This document shows, in pieces, positions 10,526 through 21,642 of a DNA stretch of 64,000 nt (the stretch's first letter is position 1; every line of letters begins with the position of its first letter). The position numbers were made by a program, and so were the translations under genes. Where the stretch lies: assembly GCA_002917075.1 (NCBI GenBank), contig NTMA01000005.1:62001-126000 (forward strand), read 5' to 3'. Below the pieces are notes generated by a model. The model worked only from the letters and a program-made list of their open reading frames with translations, was not told where the DNA came from and did not search any database. The DNA comes from Hawksworthiomyces lignivorus. Its lineage: Eukaryota; Ascomycota; Sordariomycetes; Ophiostomatales; Ophiostomataceae.

Positions 10526-12175
10526 TTACTCTCTCCGCGTCCAGCCGCCCACGCCAAGGATGCCACCGCTGCCCTCTGCTTCGTCCATGGGCCACCGCCG
10601 GATCGGGAGCACCCCTAGGTCCGTCTGCCACCCGGCCTCGTACATCTCCATGCTAGCCCACGCGATCATTGCCGCGTTGTCCGTGCACAGCGCCGGCGGT
10701 GGCGCCACCAGCGGTAGGTCGCCGTAGCCGCGCACGTCCAAGGCCGAGCGCAGCACGCGGCGCAGGAACCGGTTGCTGGCGACGCCGCCGGCCACGACCA
10801 GGCAGGTGGGCCGCAGCTGTGGTTGGGCCGTCGTCGCGTCTGCTCCTTCGCTGCTGCTGCCGCCGTCCAGGGCCAGCAGCAGCCGGCTGGCCAGGTGCTC
10901 AAAGGCGAGCTGCATGGTAGCGCGGGCCAGCAGGCGGCGCTCGTCGACGGGCATGCTGTAGCGGCCGGCGGCGGCGGCAGCTTCTGCGTCCTCTGCGTCC
11001 TCCTCTGCGCCAGGCGGCTGCGGGTCGCCGCCCATGAGCTTGATGACGGCGCCGTTGAGGCCCGAGAAGTCGAAGCAGAGGTCGCGCCGCCGCTCGCTGC
11101 GGGCCAGCGGCGCCTCCAGCCGCCAGCTGCCGCCGGGCGCGATAAACGGCGCGCTCTCGCGCTTCGGCGTGGCCGGGTAGGCGTACGCGTCGTCGACGGC
11201 GGTGCTAGTGGCGCTGGCGGCATCATCGCTGGCGGCGTCGCCTGCTGCCGCCGGCTCCTCTAACGCAAACGCCTCCAGCAGCGCCCCGTAGGCCAGGCTG
11301 CGGCCGGCACGCGCCTCCGCCGCTGCGATGTAGCCCGGCGGCAGCACCGCCCGCGCGCACTTGTCCAGCAGGTCGCCGATGGCAATGTTGGCCGCCGCCG
11401 CGCGCACGCGGTGGTCCGCCAGCCCGCGCGACTCCACCAGCAGCGTGTGGCCGCCCGACACCAGCAGCGACAGGTAGGGGAACTCCACCGCGGGCGCTGC
11501 GGCCGCCGCCGCCGCCGGCTGCTGCTGCTGCTGCTGCTCCTCCTCCGCCAGCGCCGCCACCAGCCGCGGCGTCAGCGCGTGCGCCTGCATGTGGTGCACG
11601 CCCACCAGCGGCACCTGCCACGCGGCCGCCAGGCCCTTGGCCAGGCCCAGCCCCGCCGCCAGCGACGACAGGATGCCGGGCCCGCGCGTCACGGCCACAA
11701 AATCCGGCCTTGGCGTCGCCGCTGCATCGCTGTCGTCGCCGCAAACCGGCAGAGCGCGCATTGCCCGCTGCACCAGCGGCGCCAGCGCGGCCATGTGGCC
11801 CTCCGTCGACGCCAGCGGGTGGATGCCGCCGTACGCCCTGTTGTCGGCCGTAACGCGCTCTTCGAACAGCAGGCGGGCCCTCTGCTTCTTCTTGGTACCG
11901 CTCGGGGTGGCACTGTCGGCGACTGCGCCTACACCTGCATCTGCGTCCGGCTGCCGCTCTTTCTCTAAGATGGCAACGCAGGTGTCGTCGCACGAGGTCT
12001 CAATGGCAAGAGTCACTAGGCTGCCAGGCCACCGCACTGCTCTTGTCCTCCCTGCGTCTCCTGCTGCTTCGTGTCCAGCTGCACTTGTGCTCGACCATCT
12101 CTTACGAAGACCGACTGCTGTAGGTCTCGGCCGCCGGTAGCACGACCGCACGCATGCCGTGCACACTGCCCTCAT
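10526..12175 (-). CDS. QRI7: Mitochondrial tRNA t6A37 synthase (Kae1/TsaD family)
   Basis: A single exon of 549 residues. TsaD/Qri7 motifs appear in order: LAIETSCDDTCVAILE, GGIHPLASTEGHMAAL, TRGPGILSSLAAGLGLAKGL, the metal-binding H-x3-H in HHMQAH, LLVSGGHTLLVE, DLLDKCARA, DFSGLNGAVIKL, VVAGGVASNRFLRR and CTDNAAMIAW. The enzyme transfers threonylcarbamoyl to A37 of ANN-decoding tRNAs in mitochondria. I chose the ATG at 12175 because it opens an Arg-rich, acid-free leader (MRAVCTACVRSCYRRPRP) typical of mitochondrial import; an in-frame ATG at 12253 would add 26 residues that look unlike a presequence. The protein is longer than usual because of low-complexity insertions: a Glu/Gln/Ala run before the SGGH motif, and an Ala/Ser/Asp-rich loop before the DFSGLN block. 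Confidence 0.9.
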   Translation of the reverse strand: MRAVCTACVRSCYRRPRPTAVGLRKRWSSTSAAGHEAAGDAGRTRAVRWPGSLVTLAIETSCDDTCVAILEKERQPDADAGVGAVADSATPSGTKKKQRARLLFEERVTADNRAYGGIHPLASTEGHMAALAPLVQRAMRALPVCGDDSDAAATPRPDFVAVTRGPGILSSLAAGLGLAKGLAAAWQVPLVGVHHMQAHALTPRLVAALAEEEQQQQQQPAAAAAAAPAVEFPYLSLLVSGGHTLLVESRGLADHRVRAAAANIAIGDLLDKCARAVLPPGYIAAAEARAGRSLAYGALLEAFALEEPAAAGDAASDDAASATSTAVDDAYAYPATPKRESAPFIAPGGSWRLEAPLARSERRRDLCFDFSGLNGAVIKLMGGDPQPPGAEEDAEDAEAAAAAGRYSMPVDERRLLARATMQLAFEHLASRLLLALDGGSSSEGADATTAQPQLRPTCLVVAGGVASNRFLRRVLRSALDVRGYGDLPLVAPPPALCTDNAAMIAWASMEMYEAGWQTDLGVLPIRRWPMDEAEGSGGILGVGGWTRRE

Positions 12176-12828
12176 CGGAAGAAAGATGTTTCTGATAAAC
12201 AGGCCTTCATCACAGGCCAAATGCACCGTTGTACCTGTGCTATGCAATTCCAATTTGTAGCGATGAGCATAAGTCTTGTGGGCGATGTACCGAGAGATCG
12301 GCGAGCTAAAATGCGGATAAAAATCTTATCTGCTAGAGCTTGCCTAATACTAATTGCCCAAGGCGGTAATTCATTGGTGTTCTGCTCCGTGGCTACTGAC
12401 GAGCTCCAACTGCTGTACCCTAAATTTGGCCGCCACAGTGGTGCACTTGGACTTATTTTGGCGCATAACCAGGTTCTCTAGCTTAAAATTAGGCACTAAA
12501 ACACCCTCGCCAAGTAATACGCCAGATGCGTGTATAAGAAAAGTAATGGCATACTGGCATCTAGAAACACGAGAATGTGCAACGACCGCGTACATATATG
12601 TTTTTTGACAAGATTGATTGCGACGCAATAAATGTGATGCATATTATGAGTTTTATGACTGTATTACATATGATAAAGTTCCACCAAAGAAAGTTTTATG
12701 CTTTCAAAAACACCGCTAAAATGCTGAGTCCTAGTATTATGCAAAGTAACATCCTGATGTTCTTCGTCTCCCAGTCCGTTTCCTCAAAACATAGTAAAAT
12801 TTTATTTTAGTCCGTGGCATGAACCAAC
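12176..12828. other. Spacer between two minus-strand genes
   Basis: AT-rich sequence carrying the 3' end of the large membrane-protein gene and the promoter of QRI7. Only short open frames are present and none has coding character. Confidence 0.4.
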
Positions 12829-15800
12829 TCAGGGAACCGTGTTCCCGTTCACGCCCACAAAGTTGTTCCAGACGCACCTGCAGCCGCCTGTGCCGCCGTC
12901 GAAACCACCAAAGCTGGGATTGGTGCCGTGATTGATCAGTGTTCCGCCAAACGCCAGGTTGTCGAGGATGACCGAGCTGTTGGTCAGGAGAATGCGCTGC
13001 TGCGGATCCATGGCGCGGGCAAAGACGCCTTTCTGGTTGAAATCGCCGCCGTGGAGGTCTTCTGTGATCGTGATGGGATACGGGAAGGTTCCCGGCTGCG
13101 TGGTGTTGGAGGGCGCCGAGCCCGTCCCACCGATCATCTGCGTCGTGTTCCCCATCCGCGTCCAGATCTGAACCAGAAAGCGCGTCTGCATCCACGTGAC
13201 AATGTGGTTGGCGTCGACTTCGAGAGAGCCGCCGTTGGCGTCGCTCGACGAGGAGGCGGTGCCGGACGCGATCGACTGCACGTAGATGGTTTTTGAAAAG
13301 TACGTGTAGAAGCCGAAGTGTTCAGTGGCCAGGCCCCGGTCGAACAGCCGCAGAGGCTGCTGCACGGGGAGAGGATACATGACGGCCGCCGCGCCTGTGC
13401 CGTCCGCGTTAAGCGACGGAGCAGGAAAGGCGTCCACGGTGCTCGTGGGGGTGGAGGTGCTGCCTCCGGTGGTCGTCGTGGTTGTGCCACTGCCACCTGT
13501 GCTCCTCTTTTCAGTTCCGCCGACATTATCACGGCGAGAGACCACCTCGTTTGGTCCAACTACGGTAGCATTGACAGATGACAACAGAGTGATGTAAAAA
13601 GGCGTCGGCTCGCCTGCTTTCTTGCTTGACACGATGCCGTCAGTTGTGTTGCCCAAAAACCACATCTCCTGAAACGATGGTGGCGCTGGCTGCGGAGCAA
13701 AGCCAGCGTCAAACCGTTGCGTAGTAGTGGTAGCAGCTGCCGCAGCCTTGCCAGTGGCTGATGCCACCGGTGTCGGAATTGTGCCGTCTGGAACGTTCCA
13801 CAGCTGCTGCGTGCTGTTGTCGAATTGAATCTCGATCACAAACGTGGGCTCATCCGGCGAGAATGGCTTGTTGGCTGCCTGCTGTTCTTTGGGAAGTGCG
13901 CAGCTCCACAGCGTCGATGGCTGAACACAGCCGGACACAGACTCTGCACTGTCCGCCCCGACAACGGTAGTGACGCCTGTGGGAATAGGCGGAAAGTTGG
14001 TGACGTTGAGCCAGAAGTTGCCTGCCTGCTTGCTAGCCGAATGCTTTTGGTTCAGCGTGACGGCCAGGACACTGACGAGTACAGCTATAAGCATCACGCA
14101 GCCAACGACACCCATGCAGATTAGCCGCCGCTTTTTTCGCGTCTCGCGTCCGCGCCGATTCCCGAGACAGCCATTCTGCGGCAGGCATCCGCGGCCTCTC
14201 CATAGATTTCCCACACGTCCAGCCACTTTGTCCTCCTTTTCGTGGCGGCGCCGCGTTCGCTCAACCTTGGCAGCCGCCACGCTGGCTACCATTGCGGTGC
14301 CGGGAAGAACAACACCCGACGGGCGGTGCGGAAGCGGTGTTCCCGCAGCTGCGGCGGCATCACGCACGCCGGCAGGCGTGAGCGGCACATCAGACATGTG
14401 GATGGCGCCCTGTGACGTCATCGTGTAAGCCAAACCTGGCGATACGGGGTTGGGTGACGGTGGATAGTGCTCACGTAGGGGATGCCCTGGAGGGAACACC
14501 GCACGGTATCGCACCACCATTTCAGGGCGTGAAGGCGCCTCATAAGGCGGGGGTGCTTCGCCAGGCGTTCTCTGGCTCCGGTATTCATCTTCGTCGCCAT
14601 GGCTGGAACCACGAGCTGTTCCTGTCGGTGCAGCAGCCTCCGCTGCTTTCTCAGAGATCTGGGTTCCAGCTGGTGTCTGGCGAGGCGTGACCAGCCGCTG
14701 AGAGGGAACGGCCGTTCGGGATGACGAAGCAACTGTAGGCGACCGGTCATTGCTTTGATAGAGAAGGGCGTTTGCCTTGGTTGTAGAGATTCCTAGATTT
14801 GGTTTGCTAGACGAGACCAATGGCGGTGTAGTCAATTCTTCACCCCGGGTAGCCTCTTCCCACCATCCGTCCGCGGTACTGCCCGGTGAGTCGGGTCTGT
14901 GAGAGTTTATTGTAGGAGCACGAGCGACTGTTGGTAATGATGACACAGTTTGTATGACCGGCATGACTGGCAGAGCTGGCATAGCAGGCCTAGCTGGCAT
15001 AGCAGGCATAGCAGGCATAGCAGGCATGGCCGGCATGGCAGGCATGGCAGGCATGGCCGGGACTATTTCTTTCGTACGCGTCGGTGTTGCCGATGTTGGT
15101 GTCCTGGCTGAACCAGGCGTCACTGGAGATGCGTTCCTAGTGGAGAAGGGATGGGCAGAATGCTCTGCGAAGGGAGTTTGCACATGGTCCCACCACCCAG
15201 ACTGCGTCGTATCAATCGTGTTTGCTAGTGACCGCGTGTGGTAGGCTATGGCTCTAGACATTCTCCTGTATGATGCGGGGCTTCCGTCTTCCTCGAAAAG
15301 AGTAATCGGTGTGCAGTTCTCGTCATCCTCGAGCCCGTCCAGAAGACTCTCGCTACCCATTGCTCCGCTGCCGCTAGCAGTAGTGGGAGGCATTGCTGTG
15401 ATCCCCAGTGGGCTGCGATGTACCGCAGGCAAACTTGGAACAGGCGGGGCAACTTCTTTCGTTATGACATGGCCGGGCTGAGAGTACACGCTTGACGCAG
15501 TGCGAGAGGCGCCAACAGTGCTAGCACTGCGCGGTGAGCCATCCTCTGTATCAGGAGACCAAACTGATCGCATTGGCACTTGGGGTGACAGATGGGCAGG
15601 GTTGGACATTGCCTGCGCTTGGGTGCGCATCATGCCTTTGTCCGAATACCCAGGGAGGCCAATGGGCGTCTCGAGAGTCGCTGTTTGTGGGCTGACGGTG
15701 CGCCCAACAAGATCATCTTCTGGAAGACTGATACCAATGACAATAGGTCGGTCATTCGGAGAAAGATCCGGAGCGGCCCCGCTTGTCGGCGTGCCGTCTT

Positions 15801-15995
15801 TCATATTCCGGCTATTACCAACGTTATCTTTCTGAGGTGACTGCCCATTGCTGCCAGCCCTGCGCCGCAACCAGTGCCAGGTGCCAACAGATGCGTCAGA
15901 AGGATTCCCCTCGAGAGCCAGCAGGGCGGCAGCATCCACAAACTTGCCCGCCCTGCTGTCAATCTCCGCACCTGGCTGCTGTTGTAGTTGTTGTA

Positions 15996-16031
<36 letters not shown>

Positions 16032-16545
16032 TTTGTAAACGTTGCTGCTGTAGCTGCTGTTGCTGTAGCTGCTGCTGTTGCTGCCACTGCTGTTGCTGCT
16101 GCTGCTGCTGCTTGCGGAGCTTGGACATGTCAGTCACTAGTCGGATTCCTGCTTTGGCATTTTGCGCCTTTTGCCGGGCGCGAGACTTCAATCGCGACGG
16201 CTTCTGCGTCGAGGATCTTTTGACTGTCGGTACCCCAGTTGCGGTCGTTGGTAGGTTGATATAAAGATCTGGTCCATGCCTTGACACAATAAGCCCCTGT
16301 GAGTCCCTCCTTTCGACAGTAGAAGGCTTCTCCGCCTCTTTAGCTTTCGAAATCAGAGACCATTGGCCATCATGAGGTTCTTTTTCGTCGTGACTATTGT
16401 GTTCTTCCTCCAGTTCTTCCTCGTGCTCCTCTTCGTCAAAATCGCTATCCCAATCTTCCCAATCTTCTCGCGAGCTCGGTCCTCCACTACGGTCATCAAA
16501 GGGCGTGTTGAAGGGGTTGGGATGCAAGGATCGCAAGTCGTCCAT
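12829..16545 (-). CDS. Large single-pass membrane protein, low-complexity cytosolic half
   Basis: One exon of 1,238 residues. I know no assigned function. Residues 1 to about 800 are disordered: an acidic start (DFDEEEHEEELEEE), a poly-Gln block, many Ser/Pro/Thr stretches and a Met-Pro-Ala repeat. A basic stop-transfer (RRGRETRKKRR) precedes one membrane span, LICMGVVGCVMLIAVLVSVL. The remaining part of about 370 residues looks extracellular, with paired cysteines (SGCVQPSTLWSCALPKEQQ), many N-x-S/T sites, a Ser/Thr/Gly-rich spacer and a closing GGCRCVWNNFVGVNG motif. Orientation and glycosylation sites suggest a surface sensor or wall-linked glycoprotein; this is inference. The ATG at 16545 directly follows a TTTCATTTCAG acceptor, so a 5' UTR intron is likely and the in-frame ATG at 16575 is probably intronic. 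From memory, homologues are sometimes labelled 'glycoprotease family'; nothing here supports protease activity. Confidence 0.8.
14954..15060 (-). repeat. 9-bp coding minisatellite (Met-Pro-Ala)n
   Basis: About eleven imperfect copies of a 9-base unit inside the large membrane-protein gene, encoding tandem Met-Pro-Ala triplets that decay at both edges (ARP, ALP, VMPV). Each copy is in frame, so copy-number change alters protein length without a frameshift. Confidence 0.9.
15975..16113 (-). repeat. Poly-Gln coding repeat (CAG/CAA)
   Basis: CTG/TTG triplets on the plus strand, i.e. CAG/CAA in the gene, encode several glutamine runs broken by Leu, Trp, Arg and Lys. The purest block, 16000-16029, is ten perfect CTG units and is likely length-variable. 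Confidence 0.9.
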
Positions 16546-16571
16546 GTTGGCCTGAAATGAAAAGAAAATGT

Positions 16572-16573
<2 letters not shown>

Positions 16574-16611
<38 letters not shown>
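16574..16611 (+). repeat. 38-base poly-A (poly-T on the gene strand)
   Basis: Uninterrupted homopolymer. On the gene strand it is a poly-T tract ending about 25 nt before the TTTCATTTCAG acceptor upstream of the large membrane-protein start, so it probably acts as, or expands, the polypyrimidine tract of a 5' UTR intron. Length is subject to sequencing error. Confidence 0.85.
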
Positions 16612-16614
<3 letters not shown>

Positions 16615-18735
16615 GGAACAAGAGTCGTAATAAAGATGTATGAAATAACAAGACCTCTGAGCTGCTGGAAATCTGGCTTCGGTATGTTCAAAGAAAATAT
16701 CAAAAATATGTCGCGTATAAAAAAAAGGAAATATCCGAGGAGTAAGGAAATGACGGTGCCTTTCTAACTTCTGCCCTTTCGTGAAGTTATTCGACCAAAA
16801 TTGTTCGGTGGCGGTTATTGAGGAGAGTGAGGCCTATTGTTGAATGAGTAACCCTATTATTGTTCACCAGTAAACGAAGGCAACAATGAATCACTCGGCA
16901 CTCAACCACACCACATCACTCGATAAAGAATAAAGAGAGGACATATAGGAATGATAAAAAGGTTATATGGTAAGGTACAACACAAGAAGTGAAGGATAGG
17001 CAAGGGAGGAGTGTGAGAGAGAAAAAAGTGAAACGAGAGAAAAGGAACAACTTCAACCACAACTGAAGAATTAAGAAAATGTAAAACAAGGAGAAGAGAA
17101 GATCAAGAAGAAGAGTGAGAGAAGAAAAGAAGAAAATAAAAGAGAAGGGACAAAACGTCACGTTGTGTGAGAGAAGAGGTCTGAAAAGCAGGCCACCAGC
17201 TGTACTTTTACCTCATGGATGGCCTTCTGACGAGGCAAAAGCAGATCCTTGGGCAAACCTTGCCCAGCCAACCAAACCAGCCGTCTCGACCGGCCTTCAT
17301 ACAAAGAGCTGTCTTTGTCGGGCCATTCTCATTTTTTCAATAGTCCACTGGGACTGCAAAAACGGAAAAAGTGAAAGGTAGTAGTCGCCATGACGCAGAC
17401 AAGTCCGCTTTGAGAGGACCGCAAAGCTTGCTAGGCGGATTGCAGCTGCTCCACTGTCGCACACGAGCAGGAACGAGAGAAGCTGTGTTGGCTTTTCTTT
17501 TTCCTTTTCTAATTATAACAAGGACCCATCTCTTCGTGGAAATGAGCAAGCTTGGACTGCGTTCAAACCACCTATGGCACCAGACCTCTGTCCATTTTGC
17601 TCGTCGATGGTTATGAGACGTCGAAGGGTGCAGCAGCCAGTGGAGGGCAAAGGAAGAAGGAAAACAGACCAAAGACGCGCAATGTATGAAATAAGCGCCG
17701 TTGAAGTGTGTAAGTGCCCCGCGATTGGCTCTCGCCGAACCGCCGTCTAATACGACCCTGCGCACATACTGCGCAAGCCTGGAGGCTCCACAGCACCGCG
17801 AACAGGGGAACGGCTCCTTCTCGAGCGGCTGATTGGACTGAAACGATACTGCTCATTTACATAGGTGTACGTACATGGCAAATATTACAGCTCACAAGTA
17901 TTCCGTGAAGTTACTCTGTACCTGCCTCGTTTTCTACAAAGCTAAGGCGGCTTGTTGTGGAGAGCGTCAGGGCGGTCTTCATAGTGTTCGTCCTTCCCGC
18001 GTACCAATTCGGCTGGGTGCCAAGACCAAGATGCAGCGAAAAAGTACGGAGCAGAAAAAAGGGAACTGCGCACATGCAGACACATGGGAAGCTCACATGG
18101 TATTGGGGGCAAGCTTCTGACCAGAGAAGGAGGACCTCCTCTTTGAGATTGTACGTGTACACCAGCATCCAAGCTGCATCGCTAATTCTCCGCTACTGTC
18201 TCACCTTCATGTCGGTAAGATTGAGAGCCATCTTGCCGGGCGTCTATTGCGTCTCTTTTCGTACAAAGTAGGCATTTTACGTGCTCATTTTCTTTTCTCT
18301 CTACGCGAGGTATGGGTTTTTGTTCCATATCTCAGCTTCTGCCAAGCAGATACCAAAAAGGAACCCGTTCAATCTCACAGAGCTTGAATCCTTCGCGCTA
18401 GCGCCTAGGAGCTTATGTGCTCTAATTGGAGTCAACATACAGCATTACTTCTTTGTAGGATTCAAGAGATCTGAAGTGGTGTTGCCGAACAGACGTAAAT
18501 GGAATGCAAATATGCATTTCTAGTTTCGTTATGTTGATGAATTATGAAAAAAAAAAAAAAAAAAAAAAAGAAGAGCAAAAAAAAAGAAAGAAAAAGCAAA
18601 AAGAGCTCTTAGGATTAATTACGCAACGTATCTACCGTCTAATAGTTGAAAGATAGGTGAGAGAGTTCAAAAGGCAAAAATGAGCACGACATGTCTAGAC
18701 CAAAGAGAACTCTAAATTCTGAGAGTATCTCACGT
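16612..18735. other. 2.1-kb spacer
   Basis: Carries the promoter and first 5' UTR exon of the large membrane-protein gene and the 3' end of the aldolase gene. Purine-rich at 16920-17150, with a 23-base A run at 18547-18569. Short open frames only; no gene supported. Confidence 0.4.
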
Positions 18736-19533
18736 CTAACAGGCACCGCTCTCGGACCCTTGTATAGGTTTGAAGGTAATATGTGTCGGCTGGTCCGTAA
18801 TTCCCCTCTTGGCCGCCTCCTCCATGATGGCTACCGTGGCTGTGGCACCAATGCGGGTGACACCCAGAGACATAACATGAAGAAGGTCGTCTAGCGTCCG
18901 CACGCCGCCTGCCGCCTTGACCTGAACGCTGGGGTCGGTCGACTTCCTCATAAGCTTCAGGTGCGGCACAGTGGCCCCCTTATAAGTGTACATCCCGTTT
19001 GGCTGCTTCACGAAACCGTAGCCCGTCGACGTCTTGACGAATGCCACGCCGATATCCGAGCAGATCTGGCACAGCTTTACAATGTGGCTCTCTTGCAGGT
19101 AGTCGTTCTCAAAAATGACTTTGAGCTTGGCGCCGTGTTTCGTCACCGCGTCATTGATGCGCCGGATCTCGTCCGACACGTAGTCCCAGTCGCCGCCCAG
19201 TGCCTTGCCAATGTTGATGACCATGTCGATCTCGTTGCCTCCGGCAGCAGCGGCAGCGTCAGCTTCAAAGACCTTGACTTCAGTCGTGCTGTTGCCGTGG
19301 GGGAAGCCGATGACTGGGCAGATGAGCACATCGGTGCCTTGGAGCTCCTTCTTGGCTAGGGGAATGAGGTACGGCTTGATGCACGCGGTGGCTACGCCAT
19401 ACTTTTTGGAGATGCGCAGGCCCTCTACGATATCATCATCGGTCATAGTGGGGTGCAGCAGAGAGTGGTCGATCATCTTTGCGATCTGCCGAAGCGTGAC
19501 GGTGATGGTGTTTGTCGAACCATTCTGCGTCAT
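18736..19533 (-). CDS. Deoxyribose-phosphate aldolase
   Basis: A single coding exon of 265 residues, the normal length for class I DERA. It cleaves 2-deoxy-D-ribose 5-phosphate to glyceraldehyde 3-phosphate and acetaldehyde in deoxynucleoside catabolism. Diagnostic segments are IDHSLLHPTMTDDDI at the N-terminus, CIKPYLIPLAKKEL, the CPVIGFPHGNSTTEVKVFEA block, EIDMVINIGKALGG, the Schiff-base lysine in FVKTSTGYGF, the second active-site lysine in VKAAGGVRT, and RIGATATVAIMEEA at the phosphate site. I chose the ATG at 19533. Upstream sequence ends in CTTCTCTTCCAG, a good acceptor, so a 5' UTR intron probably lies just before; the in-frame ATG at 19596 would then be intronic. Confidence 0.95.
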   Translation of the reverse strand: MTQNGSTNTITVTLRQIAKMIDHSLLHPTMTDDDIVEGLRISKKYGVATACIKPYLIPLAKKELQGTDVLICPVIGFPHGNSTTEVKVFEADAAAAAGGNEIDMVINIGKALGGDWDYVSDEIRRINDAVTKHGAKLKVIFENDYLQESHIVKLCQICSDIGVAFVKTSTGYGFVKQPNGMYTYKGATVPHLKLMRKSTDPSVQVKAAGGVRTLDDLLHVMSLGVTRIGATATVAIMEEAAKRGITDQPTHITFKPIQGSESGAC

Positions 19534-20441
19534 GGTAGTTGACTGTGGCGGGTCGTGATGTTTATGCTGGAAGAGAAGGTGAAGTATTATTGCCAATTTG
19601 AGGTGCCTAACTTCTTGCTGGAGGCAAAAAAAAAAAAGAGATGATAGGAGATTTAAAGGGTCACATCGAGCTTTGTGGCAGCTTTCTCAAAAGTCTAGGT
19701 ATTATCAAGAACTCTTACAAATTTATTAAGCTGGTACTTGTTTCAGTCCTTTTTTGCTTTCTTTTCTGGCAACACTCGCATTAGCTTGTCGAAATTATCG
19801 ACAAGAGTGGCTGCGGAATGCGATATCTCAACGCTGGTTCTTGGTTCTCTGGGGCATATCACAGAAGCTCAGCGGTCACCCGGGACCCGCCCAAGGCTTC
19901 CGGTGGGAATTGTTACCAAATCGGGCTAGGCCCTCCGACTTATTCAAAGCATATCGACCAAGACATAGTCCCTCACCTCATGATCCAAGAATACCATTAG
20001 TCGAATGCTGTAGACAATTCTGCATAAGCTAGATCATGCCATTTTTTTTCTAGAGTTTATGAAGAAGCATGTAAATCATGGGATGGCGGATCTCGGGGCT
20101 GCTAGCCTTTTCCTGTGTAGTCTGCTGAGGTGCAGTCGCTTATGAGATGTGAACATACTGCGGGGAGTGCATATGGCTCTCACAAGAACGGAACACTCTG
20201 TAGCTTGTGAATCTAGAACTCTCTGGTAGATTTCATTGAAGGAGGTTTCCGAAGGGCGTTGGTTCGGTTTTGGAAGTTGGGTGGAGGATCTTTGGCAACG
20301 TCTGCCCCCCGGCTATAGCAAAGCTTGCATATAGAATGTCCTTGATACATCTTCCAGCACATTCTCTTGGTCTAGCTGTTGATATGATACTGGCTGCGAC
20401 CAGGAGGTCAACTTAAAGGAGTTCAGACTTTGTCGAGCAGG
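19534..20441. other. Divergent spacer, aldolase / alcohol dehydrogenase
   Basis: Promoter space for two divergent genes. An A run at 19627-19637 lies just upstream of the putative aldolase 5' UTR intron. I see no gene or clear motif. Confidence 0.4.
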
Positions 20442-21642
20442 ATGGATGCCGAACAATCCCTTCGCGCCACATGCAGAGCAGGTGTGGTTATGCAACATGG
20501 ACCCAACTTCAAGGTTGAAGTCCAGGACGTGCCAATTCCAACTCCATGTGCAAATTGCCCCCATATTCTCATAATTAAAGAGTCCGTGCCAAATTGACCA
20601 TAGGACAGGGCCGGACGAAATCCTAATCCGACTTAACTCTACCGGAGTATGCTATAGCGATATTCACTACATGCTGGAGGACCTGCCGTTGCCTCGGATG
20701 GGTGACTACGGAGTACGGTCACCCGGTCACGAAGGGGCTGGTGTTGTAGTCAAGATGGGCAGCCAGGTGAAAGGTTGGAAGCTGGGTGACCGGGCTGGCA
20801 TCAAGCCAACCTGGAACATCTGTATGTCCTGCGCTCTTTGCTGGGACCGACTCGAGTGCCACTGTCCCGAAGCCGTGCCGACTGGCCTCAAGGTGCCTGG
20901 CACTTACCAGCAGTATATTGTAAGCCCGGCAAGGTACGCATCCAGGATCCCCGACGGCGTTGACGACTTTTCTGCCGGTCCCATAATGTGCAGTGGTTCA
21001 ACCATCTACCGATCTGTAAGATCTAAACCTTCCTTTTCACTCATCTCTCATGCTGCTGACACGATCTAATAGCTTGTTGATTCCGGACTTCGACCGGGAG
21101 ACTGGGCGGCGTTTGTCGGCGCAGGGGGAGGCGTGGGGCACATGGGTGTGCAGTTGGCAAAAGCAATGGGCTTACAAGTTCTGGGAGTTGATGCAGGAAG
21201 CGACAAGCGCAGCCGTTGTATGCGCCTTGGATGCGATGATTTTGTAGACTTCTTGGAGACAGAGGATGTTGCTGGAGAGGTGAAGCGCATAGCAGATGGT
21301 CAAGGCGTCCACGGAGTCTTTGTCACGGCAACCTCGCTGGCGGCGTACACTGTGGCCACCAAGATGGCACGCATTGGTGGCAAGATTATGTGTGTCGGCA
21401 TGCCTGCATCCGGGACAGCGATTGCCGGCGACGATCCGATGTTCATAATCCTCCGCAATCTCAAGGTTATTGGAACGCTGACCGGGTCGATGAAGGACAC
21501 TGATGACGCATTGGCGTTTGCCTCACGAGGACATCTCAAACCAGTGTACGAAGTCTTTAGCATCGAACGGCTTCCAGAGGCCGTGGAGCGTCTGAGAAGC
21601 GGCAAAGTTGCTGGCCGGTGTGTCATAGACTTCAATGCCTAG
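20442..21642 (+). CDS. Zinc-dependent alcohol dehydrogenase (MDR family)
   Basis: Three exons (20442-20547, 20609-21015, 21073-21642) give 360 residues, full length for a fungal Adh. The N-terminal exon is only recovered by splicing out a 61-nt intron (GTGCAA...GGACAG), giving DVPIPTP then PDEILIRL. Catalytic zinc ligands are Cys50 (GVCYSD), His76 (GHEGAG) and the cysteine of PIMCSGST; the structural zinc cysteines are 107, 110, 113 and 121. The NAD site is the GAGGGVGHMG Rossmann loop. The residue after Cys50 is Tyr where His is usual in yeast-type Adh. It likely oxidises or reduces a small alcohol/aldehyde with NAD in the cytosol; the substrate is unknown. It lies immediately upstream of a Zn2Cys6 regulator and a broken sugar transporter. 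The last two exons are secure; the first intron is inferred. Confidence 0.85.

Noticed and set aside
14954..15060. Short regularly repeated units considered as a CRISPR-like array
   Set aside because: The units are contiguous 9-mers with no spacers and lie in frame within a gene.
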